64,000 bases of DNA, taken from positions 1-64,000 of the forward strand of contig DFYY01000036.1 of assembly GCA_002383485.1 (NCBI GenBank). The letters are read 5' to 3'. The translations under genes were made by a program, and so were the position numbers. The DNA is from Bacteroidales bacterium UBA4070. GTDB lineage: Bacteria; Bacteroidota; Bacteroidia; Bacteroidales; VadinHA17. Under the pieces are notes generated by a model, which was not told the origin of the DNA, searched no databases, and saw only the letters and a program-made list of their open reading frames with translations. Positions 24,553 through 33,705 of the stretch are shown one piece after another (position 1 is the first letter of the stretch; the number at the start of each line of letters is the position of its first letter).

Positions 24553-26505
24553 ATGGGATACATTAAGTTTGACAAAGCCCGGGTAGTAAACCTGGAGTAT
24601 TCACTGAGCCGTGAAATTTTACGAAGCAACAGGGCAGGGAGCTTCTCATGCACAACCATTGTGGGATGCAATACCCGCAAGTACCATGGTTGGCTCGTCT
24701 GTCCGGTTGACGAGCTTGGCGGTGAGAGGCACGTGCTTCTCTCAACCGTTGATGCCACTGTGGTCAGCAACGGACAGAGCTTTAATACGGGAATTCACAA
24801 GTATAAGGGAGACTATTACAGTCCGAAGGGGCACAAGTATTTAGAAGACTTTGATATACAGGATATCCCCTCGATGACCTACCGGGTTGGAAATGTAATC
24901 ATGAAGCAGGAGCGAATCCTGGTGCATTACGAGGAGCAACTGTTGATCAGGTATACGATAATTGACACTGATGAGCCGGTTAAGCTTCAACTCAGGCCAT
25001 TTCTGGCTTTCAGGAACATACATCAACTTACCCGCGCAAACATGTGGGCCAACACCCGGACGGAGCCGGTGCCTAACGGTGTGAAGATAAGAATGTACGA
25101 GGGATTTCCGTACCTGCATATGCAACTCTCCTCCAGAGCGGAGTTTGTTCCTGTCCCGGACTGGTACCTGGGAATAGAGTACACCGAGGAGCAGAAGCGC
25201 GGGTATGATTATTCCGAGGATCTGTTTGTTCCCGGATTCTTCGAGATTATGGCATCAAAGGGTGATGTGATAGTCTTATCAGTATCAACCAGGGAGGAGA
25301 AGCATGCCGGTCTGAAGGCCAAGTTCACCCGCACCCTGTCGACAAAGATTCCGCGCAGTGACTTCAAAAACTGCCTCCGCAATGCTGCACAGCAGTTCAT
25401 AGAAAAGAGGGGCGAAAACACCAACATCATTGCCGGTTATCCCTGGTTTGGCTCATGGGGCCGTGACACCTTCATCTCCCTTCCGGGACTGGCGCTGGCG
25501 CGTAAAACGGAGGACCTGTATGCAGCTGTTTTAGATACACAGGTACGACGCATGAAAGGCGGACTTTTCCCGAACATGGGAGATAATGACAACCCTGCCT
25601 TCAACAGCGTAGATGCTCCGTTGTGGTTTTTCCAGGCCCTGTTCAGTTACGGTCTCGGACAAAAAGAGACCTGGAAAAGATACGGTGCCGCGATGAAGGA
25701 CGTGTTGAACGCCTACCGCTCCGGAACGTCGTTTGGAATCCACATGAGGGAAAATGGCCTGATTTATTCAGGCGCTCCCGGGAAGGCTCTTACATGGATG
25801 GATGCTGTTGTACATGGTGTGCCGGTCACACCCCGTGACGGCTATGCGGTGGAGATCAATGCTCTTTGGTACAATGCAGTGTGCTACTCGCTTGATTGTG
25901 CCAGGGCAGCCCGCGACAGATCCTTCGTGAAAGAATGGGAAAATCTTCCGGAGCTGACAGCAAGGTCATTCAACGAGATCTTCTGGGATGAGGAGCTTGG
26001 TTACCTTGCTGACTATGTAAGTGACAATGAGAAGAGGAATATGCAGGTGAGGCCGAACATGGTGTTAGCCACATCCCTTCCCTATACAATGCTCACACGT
26101 GACCAGATGAAGAGCATACTGGATATCGTCAACCAGATGCTGGTCACCCCAAGGGGATTAAGAACACTGTCGCCCTCCGAAGAGGGTTACAAGGGCATTT
26201 ACTGCGGTGACCAGGAGACACGTGACTTTGCATACCACCAGGGAACGGTATGGCCCTGGCTGGTTGGACCTTTCTGTGACGGATGGCTCAGAGTGTATGG
26301 TGAGGGTGGTGTATCACGTGTGCGCAAACTTATCATGGGATTCGAAGAGACACTGACGGAAGCCGGAATCTCAACCATATCGGAGATCTTTGACGGTGAT
26401 CCGCCACATTCGCCAAGGGGGGCTATATCACAGGCGTGGAGCGTGGGAGAGATTCTGCGCATATACACCCTGCTTGAAACGAAATATCCAGAAACAGAAA
26501 AATGA
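24553..26505 (+). CDS. Glycogen debranching enzyme (amylo-alpha-1,6-glucosidase, GH133 type)
   Basis: Hydrolyses alpha-1,6 branch stubs in glycogen. The 650-residue protein has the N-terminal GDE_N beta domain (about residues 18-245, with GCNTRKYHGWLV) and a C-terminal (alpha/alpha)6 barrel. The barrel holds the family motifs WFGSWGRDTFISLPGL, DAPLWFFQALFSY, the EINALWYNA segment and AYHQGTVWPWLVGP. Length is typical for the bacterial enzyme. It opens a run of glycogen genes: the GT4 start lies one base after its stop (TGA-t-ATG), and GH57 follows. I recall the same trio in Bacteroides. Confidence 0.9.
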   Translation: MGYIKFDKARVVNLEYSLSREILRSNRAGSFSCTTIVGCNTRKYHGWLVCPVDELGGERHVLLSTVDATVVSNGQSFNTGIHKYKGDYYSPKGHKYLEDFDIQDIPSMTYRVGNVIMKQERILVHYEEQLLIRYTIIDTDEPVKLQLRPFLAFRNIHQLTRANMWANTRTEPVPNGVKIRMYEGFPYLHMQLSSRAEFVPVPDWYLGIEYTEEQKRGYDYSEDLFVPGFFEIMASKGDVIVLSVSTREEKHAGLKAKFTRTLSTKIPRSDFKNCLRNAAQQFIEKRGENTNIIAGYPWFGSWGRDTFISLPGLALARKTEDLYAAVLDTQVRRMKGGLFPNMGDNDNPAFNSVDAPLWFFQALFSYGLGQKETWKRYGAAMKDVLNAYRSGTSFGIHMRENGLIYSGAPGKALTWMDAVVHGVPVTPRDGYAVEINALWYNAVCYSLDCARAARDRSFVKEWENLPELTARSFNEIFWDEELGYLADYVSDNEKRNMQVRPNMVLATSLPYTMLTRDQMKSILDIVNQMLVTPRGLRTLSPSEEGYKGIYCGDQETRDFAYHQGTVWPWLVGPFCDGWLRVYGEGGVSRVRKLIMGFEETLTEAGISTISEIFDGDPPHSPRGAISQAWSVGEILRIYTLLETKYPETEK

Positions 26506-26506
26506 T

Positions 26507-27802
26507 ATGCGTGTCCTGATGTTTGGATGGGAGTTCCCTCCTCACATAGCCGGAGGTCTTGGAACTGCCAGTTATGGTTTGACAAAGGGCCTTGCAGCCC
26601 ACAAAGACATCGAAGTGATCTTCGTGGTGCCGAAGGCTTACGGCGACGAGGATCAGAGTGTCGTGAGCCTGATTGGCGCCAATACTGTGAATGTGGCCTT
26701 CAGGAAGGTAAAATACAGATATTTTCAGCGTCCTGTTGAAAAGATCGAGGTCTTTTCGAAGCTCGTGCCATATACTGATCCGGAGGATTTCTGGAAGATG
26801 ACCCGCGGCGAGGTGGCCGATTCGGATGTCCTTGTCAGGACAAATGAGCATGGCAAGGTTGAATTCACAGGAAGTTACGGTGCCACGCTCATGGACGAGA
26901 TTCACAAGTATTCAGTGGTTGCCCAGGTAATAGCCTCCGAGCATGAATTTGATGTCATTCATGCTCATGACTGGCTCGCCTACCCGGCAGGAATAGCAGC
27001 CAAAGCTGTATCCGGCAAGCCGCTGGTGATACATGTACACGCCACCGACTTTGACCGCAGCGGCGGAAACGTCAACCCCGTGGTCTACAATATGGAGAAG
27101 GAGGGTATGGATGCAGCCGACAGGATAATTACCGTCAGCAATCTCACCCGTGAGATAGTAATCAGCAAATACAACATCGATCCTGATAAGGTGATTACGG
27201 TTTATAATGCCGTGGAACCGCTCCATCACTCTGAGCTCGACATTCCCGAAAGGGCATATGACGACAAGATAGTCACTTTCCTCGGCCGCATCACCATGCA
27301 GAAAGGGCCGGAATATTTCATCGAGGCTGCCAGGATGGTACTCTCGAGGATGCCCAATGTCAGGTTCGTCATGGCCGGATCAGGTGACATGATGGAACGT
27401 ATGATGCGTCATGCCGCCGCACTGAGGATCACTGACAGGTTTCATTTTACCGGATTCCTTCGCGGCAATGATGTAGTTACAATGCTCAGGATGAGCGATG
27501 TATACGTTATGCCTTCCGTCTCGGAGCCTTTCGGAATCTCACCTCTGGAAGCAATGCAGTCTAACGTACCTGTCATAATAAGCAAGCAGAGCGGTGTGGC
27601 TGAGTTGCTCACACATGCGGTGAAGGTCGATTTCTGGGATATTGAGGCTATGGCTGACGCCATTTACGGCATACTTACTTACCCGGCACTCTCAAGGATG
27701 TTTATCATGAACGGCAAGGAAGAGGTTGACAAGCTGAAGTGGGAAAAGGCTGCCGGCCAGGTAAAGAATATTTATAAAGGGGTTTTGCAACAGACAAGAT
27801 AA
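26507..27802 (+). CDS. GT4 glycosyltransferase of the glycogen cluster
   Basis: A 431-residue GT-B glycosyltransferase. The N-terminal domain begins MRVLMFGWEFPPHIAGGLGTA, the glycogen-synthase-like loop with a K/G-G-L motif for the nucleotide sugar. Residues about 155-185 give HDWLAYPAGIAAK and VIHVHATDFDRSG. The C-terminal GT4 domain has ITMQKGPEYFIEAA and the E-x7-E motif SVSEPFGISPLEAM. It probably extends or primes alpha-glucan, or makes a maltosaccharide phosphate, in the same operon as debranching enzyme and GH57. I start at 26507, one base past the upstream stop; the longer frame overlaps the debranching gene by 39 codons. The donor (ADP-, UDP- or GDP-glucose) is unknown. Confidence 0.85.
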   Translation: MRVLMFGWEFPPHIAGGLGTASYGLTKGLAAHKDIEVIFVVPKAYGDEDQSVVSLIGANTVNVAFRKVKYRYFQRPVEKIEVFSKLVPYTDPEDFWKMTRGEVADSDVLVRTNEHGKVEFTGSYGATLMDEIHKYSVVAQVIASEHEFDVIHAHDWLAYPAGIAAKAVSGKPLVIHVHATDFDRSGGNVNPVVYNMEKEGMDAADRIITVSNLTREIVISKYNIDPDKVITVYNAVEPLHHSELDIPERAYDDKIVTFLGRITMQKGPEYFIEAARMVLSRMPNVRFVMAGSGDMMERMMRHAAALRITDRFHFTGFLRGNDVVTMLRMSDVYVMPSVSEPFGISPLEAMQSNVPVIISKQSGVAELLTHAVKVDFWDIEAMADAIYGILTYPALSRMFIMNGKEEVDKLKWEKAAGQVKNIYKGVLQQTR

Positions 27803-27807
27803 ATAAT

Positions 27808-29406
27808 ATGAGCACAGTACAGAAAAAGGCAATCTGCCTCTATTTTCAGGTTCATCAGCCCTTCCGGCTCAGACGATATCGTTTCTTTGAGATGGGTCAT
27901 GAACACTATTACTATGACGACTTCATGAATGAGTCGATCCTGCGCAAGATTGCCAACAACTGCTACCTTCCTGCCAACAGGATCATTCTTGAACTGGTCC
28001 GCAAGCACAAAGGCAAATTCAGGGTCACTTTCTCACTGACAGGCATTGTAATTGACCAGTTCCGGCTCTATGCCCCCGAGGTACTTGCCTCATTCAGGGA
28101 GCTTGCCGAGACAGGCTGCGTCGAGTTTCTGGCCGAGACAAATTCTCACTCCCTGGCCTCCCTTATGAGCAGGGAAGGGTATGAAATGCAGGTAAAGGTG
28201 CATCGCGAAAAAATGATGGAGTACATTGGATATGAGCCAACATCCATCAGGAATACTGAACTGATCTACTCAGACGAGATAGGCAACTGGATGGCTGAGC
28301 TGGGATACAAGGCAGTGGTCACCGAGGGAGCAAAGCATATCCTCGGATGGAAGTCGCCCAACTACCTCTACTGTAACGCCATCAACCCGAGGCTGAAGGT
28401 CCTGCTGCGCAATTATACCCTGAGTGATGATATCGCTTTCCGGTTCTCAAACAAGAGCTGGTCAAGCTATCCCCTCACTGCCGAGAAATATGCATCCTGG
28501 ATCAAGGGACTGGCAACTACTTCCGAGCTGGTGAACATCTTCATGGACTATGAAACATTCGGCGAACACCATGAAAAGGAGACGGGTATATTTGATTTCC
28601 TGAAGCACATGCCTGAGATGATAATGAAAAAGACACCTTTCAATTTCATGACAGTCTCCGAGATAGCTGACCATTACCAGCCGGTATCCCTACTGCATGT
28701 CCCTTCACCTATCTCATGGGCTGATGAGGAGAGAGACCTCACTGCATGGATGGGCAACGAGCTGCAGACGGCAGCGGTCAACAAGCTCTACAGCCTCTCT
28801 GACAGGGTGAGCAAATGCAATAACGATCAGCTGATACGTGACTGGGTCTATCTGCAGTCAAGCGATCATTTTTATTATATGTCGACAAAATTCTTCTCTG
28901 ACGGGGCGGTACATGCCTACTTTAATCCCTATGAAAATCCGTACCAGGCATTCATGAACTACATGAATGTGCTGAGCGATTTTGAGATCAGGCTCAATTC
29001 TCTCTGTCCGTTGAACGTTCACGATGAGGAGATAAACCGGCTCTCTGCTGCTATTGGAGAGCGGGACAAGACTCTCATGGAACTCAACGAAAAGCTTAAG
29101 AAACTTGAGAAGATTGCAGCACGGGCGGTAAAAAAGAAAGCTCCCACGACAGCGAAGAAGCCTGCCGCTGCAGCAAAGAAAGCCCCTGCAGCAGCTAAGA
29201 AGACCACTGTGACAGCAAAGAAAGAAGCCCCTGTGGCAGTCAGGAAAGCCCCTGCAGCAGAGAAGAAAGCAGTTGCAACAGTTAAGAAGGCACCTGCAGC
29301 AGCAAAGGAAACCGCTGTCACAGCGGAAAAGGCCAAGTCTGCAGCCAGAAAGGCCACCACAACCAATCCCGGGCCGGAGAAGAAAAAGAAACCCGGCAGC
29401 AAGTAA
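27808..29406 (+). CDS. GH57 alpha-amylase-type glycosidase with a lysine/alanine-rich tail
   Basis: A 532-residue protein. Residues 1-430 are a GH57 barrel with the family regions in order: QVHQPFRLRR, LAETNSHSLASL, NTELIYSDEIGNW (nucleophile Glu) and FMDYETFGEHH (acid Asp). No signal peptide is present, so it acts on cytoplasmic glycogen or maltodextrin. A short coiled segment (about 415-437) leads into a tail of 95 residues (438-532) built from AKK, KKAPAAAKK and VTAKK units with almost no other residues, as in histone H1-like proteins. This tail is not part of the GH57 fold; it could bind polyanions or be a disordered anchor. It lies between GT4 (5 bases) and the synthase-phosphorylase fusion. 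Confidence 0.9.
   Translation: MSTVQKKAICLYFQVHQPFRLRRYRFFEMGHEHYYYDDFMNESILRKIANNCYLPANRIILELVRKHKGKFRVTFSLTGIVIDQFRLYAPEVLASFRELAETGCVEFLAETNSHSLASLMSREGYEMQVKVHREKMMEYIGYEPTSIRNTELIYSDEIGNWMAELGYKAVVTEGAKHILGWKSPNYLYCNAINPRLKVLLRNYTLSDDIAFRFSNKSWSSYPLTAEKYASWIKGLATTSELVNIFMDYETFGEHHEKETGIFDFLKHMPEMIMKKTPFNFMTVSEIADHYQPVSLLHVPSPISWADEERDLTAWMGNELQTAAVNKLYSLSDRVSKCNNDQLIRDWVYLQSSDHFYYMSTKFFSDGAVHAYFNPYENPYQAFMNYMNVLSDFEIRLNSLCPLNVHDEEINRLSAAIGERDKTLMELNEKLKKLEKIAARAVKKKAPTTAKKPAAAAKKAPAAAKKTTVTAKKEAPVAVRKAPAAEKKAVATVKKAPAAAKETAVTAEKAKSAARKATTTNPGPEKKKKPGSK
29119..29403 (+). repeat. DNA encoding the AKKAPAA-type tail of GH57
   Basis: About 285 bases of imperfect GCAGCAAAGAAAGC-like units encode the basic tail. 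The wobble positions vary among units, which suggests selection on the protein rather than recent slippage. Confidence 0.7.
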
Positions 29407-29472
29407 ATACCGGTATTCAAAGCTATGTGTAACTTATATGCGCCTTGCGCGTATTAATTGATTATTAACTAA

Positions 29473-32400
29473 ATGGAGATGAAAGCTGATTTTTTGTTTG
29501 AGACAAGCTGGGAAGTATGCAATAAGGTAGGCGGTATTTATACAGTCATTTCAACCAAGGCACTCAATGTTTCATATGAATACGGAGACAATTTTGTACT
29601 TATAGGACCTGATGTATGGAGGGATGACAGCACCAATCCGGAGTTTACTCCTGATGACACCATGTTCCTTCCCTGGAAGGCCGTTGCAGCGCAGGAGGGA
29701 CTGATAATAAAGACCGGGCGATGGAACATCAAGGGCAGCCCGAGGGTAATGCTGGTTGATTTTACACCCTATTTCGGTCAGCAGAATGAGGTATTTGCGC
29801 GCTTCTGGGAGACATACCAGCTTGACAGCATATCAGGGCAGTGGGATTATATAGAGCCCGCTCTTTTCGGTTATGCAGCTGGCAAGGTGATAGAGAGCTT
29901 TACAAATTTCTACCGCGAGTATCCAAGAGTAATAGCCCATTTTCATGAGTGGATGACAGGCATGGGTGTACTATACCTTGAAAAGAATGCACCATGGATA
30001 ACTACTGCGTTCACAACTCATGCAACAGTGCTCGGAAGAAGCATTGCAGGAAACAACAGGCAGCTCTACAGCAGGCTGAAAGAGTTCAGCCCGGTACAGA
30101 TTGCTCATGAGTTCAATGTGACATCCAAACAGTCGCTTGAGAAGCTTAGCGCGCAGCAGGCTGACGTATTCACAACGGTAAGTGAGATCACCGGCCGTGA
30201 GTGCGAGGCGTTTCTGGGCAAGAAACCTGATGTGGTCACTCCGAACGGATTCGAGGATTCCTTCGTACCTGCCCCTGAGAATTTTGACAGTGCAAGGCAG
30301 GCGGCAAGGGAAAAACTCCTGGCAGTGGCACGGGCTCTGCTCGGCCAGGATCTCCCGGCTGACACCCTGCTGGTCTCAACCAGCGGAAGGTATGAATACC
30401 GCAATAAAGGCATTGACCTGTTCCTGTCATCCCTGGGTGCAATAAACCGTAAACCGGACTCAGACCGCCAGTGCGTGGCCTTCATTCTTGTGCCGGCTTA
30501 TCACAGGGGACCACGGCAGGACCTGGCTGCGGCACTGGCCGGGGGAGGAACTGTCACCGAGGGAGACAGGTACCTTACCCACGGACTGCACTACCAGAAC
30601 GAAGACCCGGTGATGAACCAGCTTATCCGTGAAAAGATACACAACACCCCCGACCAAAAAGTGAAGGTGATCTTCGTTCCCTCGTACCTTAACGGCAATG
30701 ACGGGATCTTCAACATGGCATATTATGACCTTCTCATCGGGTTTGACCTGACACTCTATCCTTCTTACTATGAACCATGGGGATACACTCCCCTTGAGAG
30801 TCTCATGTTCAGGGTGCCAACAGTCACAACAAACCTGGCGGGATTCGGGATGTGGGTTGATTCCTACTTTGAAAATCCCGGTAACGGATGCCTGGTGCTG
30901 AGCCGTACGGATCAGAATGAGAAGGAAGTCATTGCAGGGATGGAGCAATTCATCAGGAAGTTCATAAACCTCAGCCCTTCGGAGGCTGCAGCAGCCAGGG
31001 AGAAAGCATGGGAGATTTCGCGCATAGCCAACTGGAACACCCTTTTCAGCTACTATACAGAGGCATACCGCTATGCTCTCGGGAAAAGCGAGGAGAGACT
31101 GGATCAGCCAAGAGAGTACGCACGAATACTGGAGGCAACTGAGGTTCAGGCCAGGAAACCATTCCAGGTACCTGTCTGGAAGGACATCTACGTGCAGTCA
31201 GAGCTGCCTGAGCGCCTTGCCTATCTGAAGGAACTCTCATCAAACCTCTGGTGGTCATGGAACAGCGATGCCGAATTTCTCTTCCGCCGCATGGACCCGA
31301 CTCTCTGGGAAGAGGTGGGGCATAATCCCAAAAGACTCCTCGAGGCAATTGACTACAGGAGACTTGTTGTTCTATCTGACGACGAGGTGTTCCTTGACGA
31401 CGCCGACAGAATATACCGGGAGTTCACCGAATATCTCGCCAGGCCTGAAAACACTGAATTGCCGTCGGTTGCCTACTTCAGCATGGAATTTGGCATACAT
31501 CCCAGCCTGAAAATTTACTCAGGCGGACTGGGGGTGCTTGCAGGGGACTATCTCAAGGAGGCCAGTGATTCAAACGTTCATATTACGGGTATAGGTCTGC
31601 TTTACAGGTACGGTTACTTCAGGCAGAAACTTGGCCCGAGGGGTGAACAACAGGCTATCTATGAAGCTGAGGACTTTTCCCAGTTGCCCGTTGAACCAGT
31701 AAAGGACAATAACGGGAACCACCTGACCATCCAGCTGACATGGCCGGGCCGTACCGTCAAGGCACGTCTCTGGCTTGCACCGGTTGGAAAGGTCAGGCTC
31801 TATCTTCTTGACACCGACTTCGATGAGAATACTCAGGAAGACCGCGCTATCACTCACTATCTGTACGGAGGCGACTCCGAGAACAGACTGAAGCAGGAAC
31901 TGATACTGGGAATAGGAGGCATGCGTGCCCTGATAGCCCTCGGAATAAAACCGGATGTCTACCACAGCAATGAAGGACACTCGGCATTCATCGGCGTTGA
32001 GAGGATGAGACACCTTCTTGAGGAGGAACATCTTACATTTGATGAAGCATTAGAGATTGTAAGGGCTTCGACCCTCTTTACCACCCATACGCCCGTTCCG
32101 GCCGGCCATGACTCTTTTGAGGAGGACCTGCTCAGGAAATACATCTCGCATTATCACACCAGGCTGAATATCACGTGGGATCAGCTCATGGCTCTTGGCC
32201 GGTGCAAGGATGAGCATGACCGTAAGTTCAATATGAGCTACCTTGCTACCCGTTTCTCCCAGGAGATGAACGGGGTAAGCCAGCTTCACGGACATGTCTC
32301 CCGCGGCCTCTTCTCGAAGCTCTGGCCCGGCTATCTGCGTGACGAACTCTACATCGGATACGTCACAAACGGCGTACACTACTCAACCTGGGTGGCACCG

Positions 32401-33702
32401 GAGTGGGAACAGATCTATGAAAAGCTAACCGGCAAGCGCCATTTTGACCTGGGTGACCGTGGGCAGTGGGAGAAGATATACCAGCTTGAAGACGAGAAGG
32501 TCTTCGAGACCAAGATGAAGCTCAAGAAGCGTCTATTTGACAATATACGCAAGCGCTTGCAGTCAGACATGCTTGACAGGCATGTCAGTCCCCGCACGCT
32601 GATGAATATCAGCTCTCATCTGAACGAGAAGGCCCTGACAATTGGCTTTGCCCGCAGGTTCGCAACATATAAGCGTGCCAACCTCCTCTTCCGTGATCTT
32701 GACCGCCTGGACAGGATAGTCAACAATCCTGAACGGCCGGTGCAGCTTATCTATGCAGGAAAGGCCCATCCCAATGACGGCGGCGGACAGGATCTCATAA
32801 GAAGGATCAACGAGATATCACAGATGCCGCAGTTTGCAGGCAAAGTGCTCTTCCTCGAGAATTATGACATGGAGATGGCAAGGTTCCTGGTCAGGGGAGT
32901 GGATATCTGGCTGAACACCCCCACGAGGCCCCTCGAGGCATCAGGTACCAGCGGCGAAAAGGCCGTGATGAACGGTACAATTCATTTCAGCGTGCTTGAC
33001 GGATGGTGGGTTGAAGGATACCATGCATTTGCAGGATGGGCCCTTCCCAAAAAACGTATTTTCTCAAACCAGGAGCTCCAGGATGATGTAGATGCTGAAA
33101 CCATCTACAACATGCTCGAATATGAGATCGTACCCGCTTACTACTCAAAAGACGAAGGCGGCATCCCCCGTGAATGGATCAGCTACATCAAAAACACAAT
33201 GGTCAAGGTAGCTCCGGAATTCACCACCCGCCGGATGATGAATGACTATATGGCGCGGTATTATAAGAAGTTGTGGGAGAGAAGCCGTCGCATCTCAGCA
33301 GACAATTTTGCACTGGCCCGTGAGCTGGCCGGATGGAAAAGCTATATCTCCAGGGTCTGGGATGAGATCGAAATCGTCAAGTTTGACCTACAGGGACTCG
33401 CAAAGAATGTCTTCCGCTCAGGGCACAATTACAGTACCGAGATCATACTGGACATTAAGGATATCCCCGTTGAAAACGTGGGGGTTGAACTGGTGGTTAC
33501 CCGTCAGCTTAAGAACGGCGAGCATGCATTCTTCTCTTCACGGGAGTTCAAATATGTGAACCGTAAAAAGGGCAGGGTAATCTACAAGGTTGATTTTCAA
33601 CCTGAGATGGCCGGCACGTTCTTCTACGGAATTCGTATCTACGCCAAACACGCTGAGTTGCCTCACAGGCAGGACTTCTGCCTGCTGAGGTGGGTTGACT
33701 GA
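29473..33702 (+). CDS. Fused glycogen synthase (GT3-like) and alpha-glucan phosphorylase (GT35)
   Basis: A 1409-residue fusion of the enzymes that build and break glycogen. Residues 1-560 are a synthase of the eukaryote-like GT3 type: FETSWEVCNKVGGIYTV at the start, HFHEWMTGMG, then YPSYYEPWGYTPLESL. From about 570 a DUF3417 segment (LSSNLWWSWN) opens the phosphorylase, with YFSMEFGIHPSLKIYSGGLG near 668 and HSNEGHSAF. The PLP-lysine motif EASGTSGEKAVMNG follows, with the lysine near residue 1163. A beta-rich C-terminal domain (about 1300-1409) resembles the one in stand-alone enzymes of this group. The fusion is known in Bacteroidota. No glgC is nearby, and GT3 enzymes prefer UDP-glucose, so that donor is inferred. 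Confidence 0.92.
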   Translation: MEMKADFLFETSWEVCNKVGGIYTVISTKALNVSYEYGDNFVLIGPDVWRDDSTNPEFTPDDTMFLPWKAVAAQEGLIIKTGRWNIKGSPRVMLVDFTPYFGQQNEVFARFWETYQLDSISGQWDYIEPALFGYAAGKVIESFTNFYREYPRVIAHFHEWMTGMGVLYLEKNAPWITTAFTTHATVLGRSIAGNNRQLYSRLKEFSPVQIAHEFNVTSKQSLEKLSAQQADVFTTVSEITGRECEAFLGKKPDVVTPNGFEDSFVPAPENFDSARQAAREKLLAVARALLGQDLPADTLLVSTSGRYEYRNKGIDLFLSSLGAINRKPDSDRQCVAFILVPAYHRGPRQDLAAALAGGGTVTEGDRYLTHGLHYQNEDPVMNQLIREKIHNTPDQKVKVIFVPSYLNGNDGIFNMAYYDLLIGFDLTLYPSYYEPWGYTPLESLMFRVPTVTTNLAGFGMWVDSYFENPGNGCLVLSRTDQNEKEVIAGMEQFIRKFINLSPSEAAAAREKAWEISRIANWNTLFSYYTEAYRYALGKSEERLDQPREYARILEATEVQARKPFQVPVWKDIYVQSELPERLAYLKELSSNLWWSWNSDAEFLFRRMDPTLWEEVGHNPKRLLEAIDYRRLVVLSDDEVFLDDADRIYREFTEYLARPENTELPSVAYFSMEFGIHPSLKIYSGGLGVLAGDYLKEASDSNVHITGIGLLYRYGYFRQKLGPRGEQQAIYEAEDFSQLPVEPVKDNNGNHLTIQLTWPGRTVKARLWLAPVGKVRLYLLDTDFDENTQEDRAITHYLYGGDSENRLKQELILGIGGMRALIALGIKPDVYHSNEGHSAFIGVERMRHLLEEEHLTFDEALEIVRASTLFTTHTPVPAGHDSFEEDLLRKYISHYHTRLNITWDQLMALGRCKDEHDRKFNMSYLATRFSQEMNGVSQLHGHVSRGLFSKLWPGYLRDELYIGYVTNGVHYSTWVAPEWEQIYEKLTGKRHFDLGDRGQWEKIYQLEDEKVFETKMKLKKRLFDNIRKRLQSDMLDRHVSPRTLMNISSHLNEKALTIGFARRFATYKRANLLFRDLDRLDRIVNNPERPVQLIYAGKAHPNDGGGQDLIRRINEISQMPQFAGKVLFLENYDMEMARFLVRGVDIWLNTPTRPLEASGTSGEKAVMNGTIHFSVLDGWWVEGYHAFAGWALPKKRIFSNQELQDDVDAETIYNMLEYEIVPAYYSKDEGGIPREWISYIKNTMVKVAPEFTTRRMMNDYMARYYKKLWERSRRISADNFALARELAGWKSYISRVWDEIEIVKFDLQGLAKNVFRSGHNYSTEIILDIKDIPVENVGVELVVTRQLKNGEHAFFSSREFKYVNRKKGRVIYKVDFQPEMAGTFFYGIRIYAKHAELPHRQDFCLLRWVD

Positions 33703-33705
33703 TGC

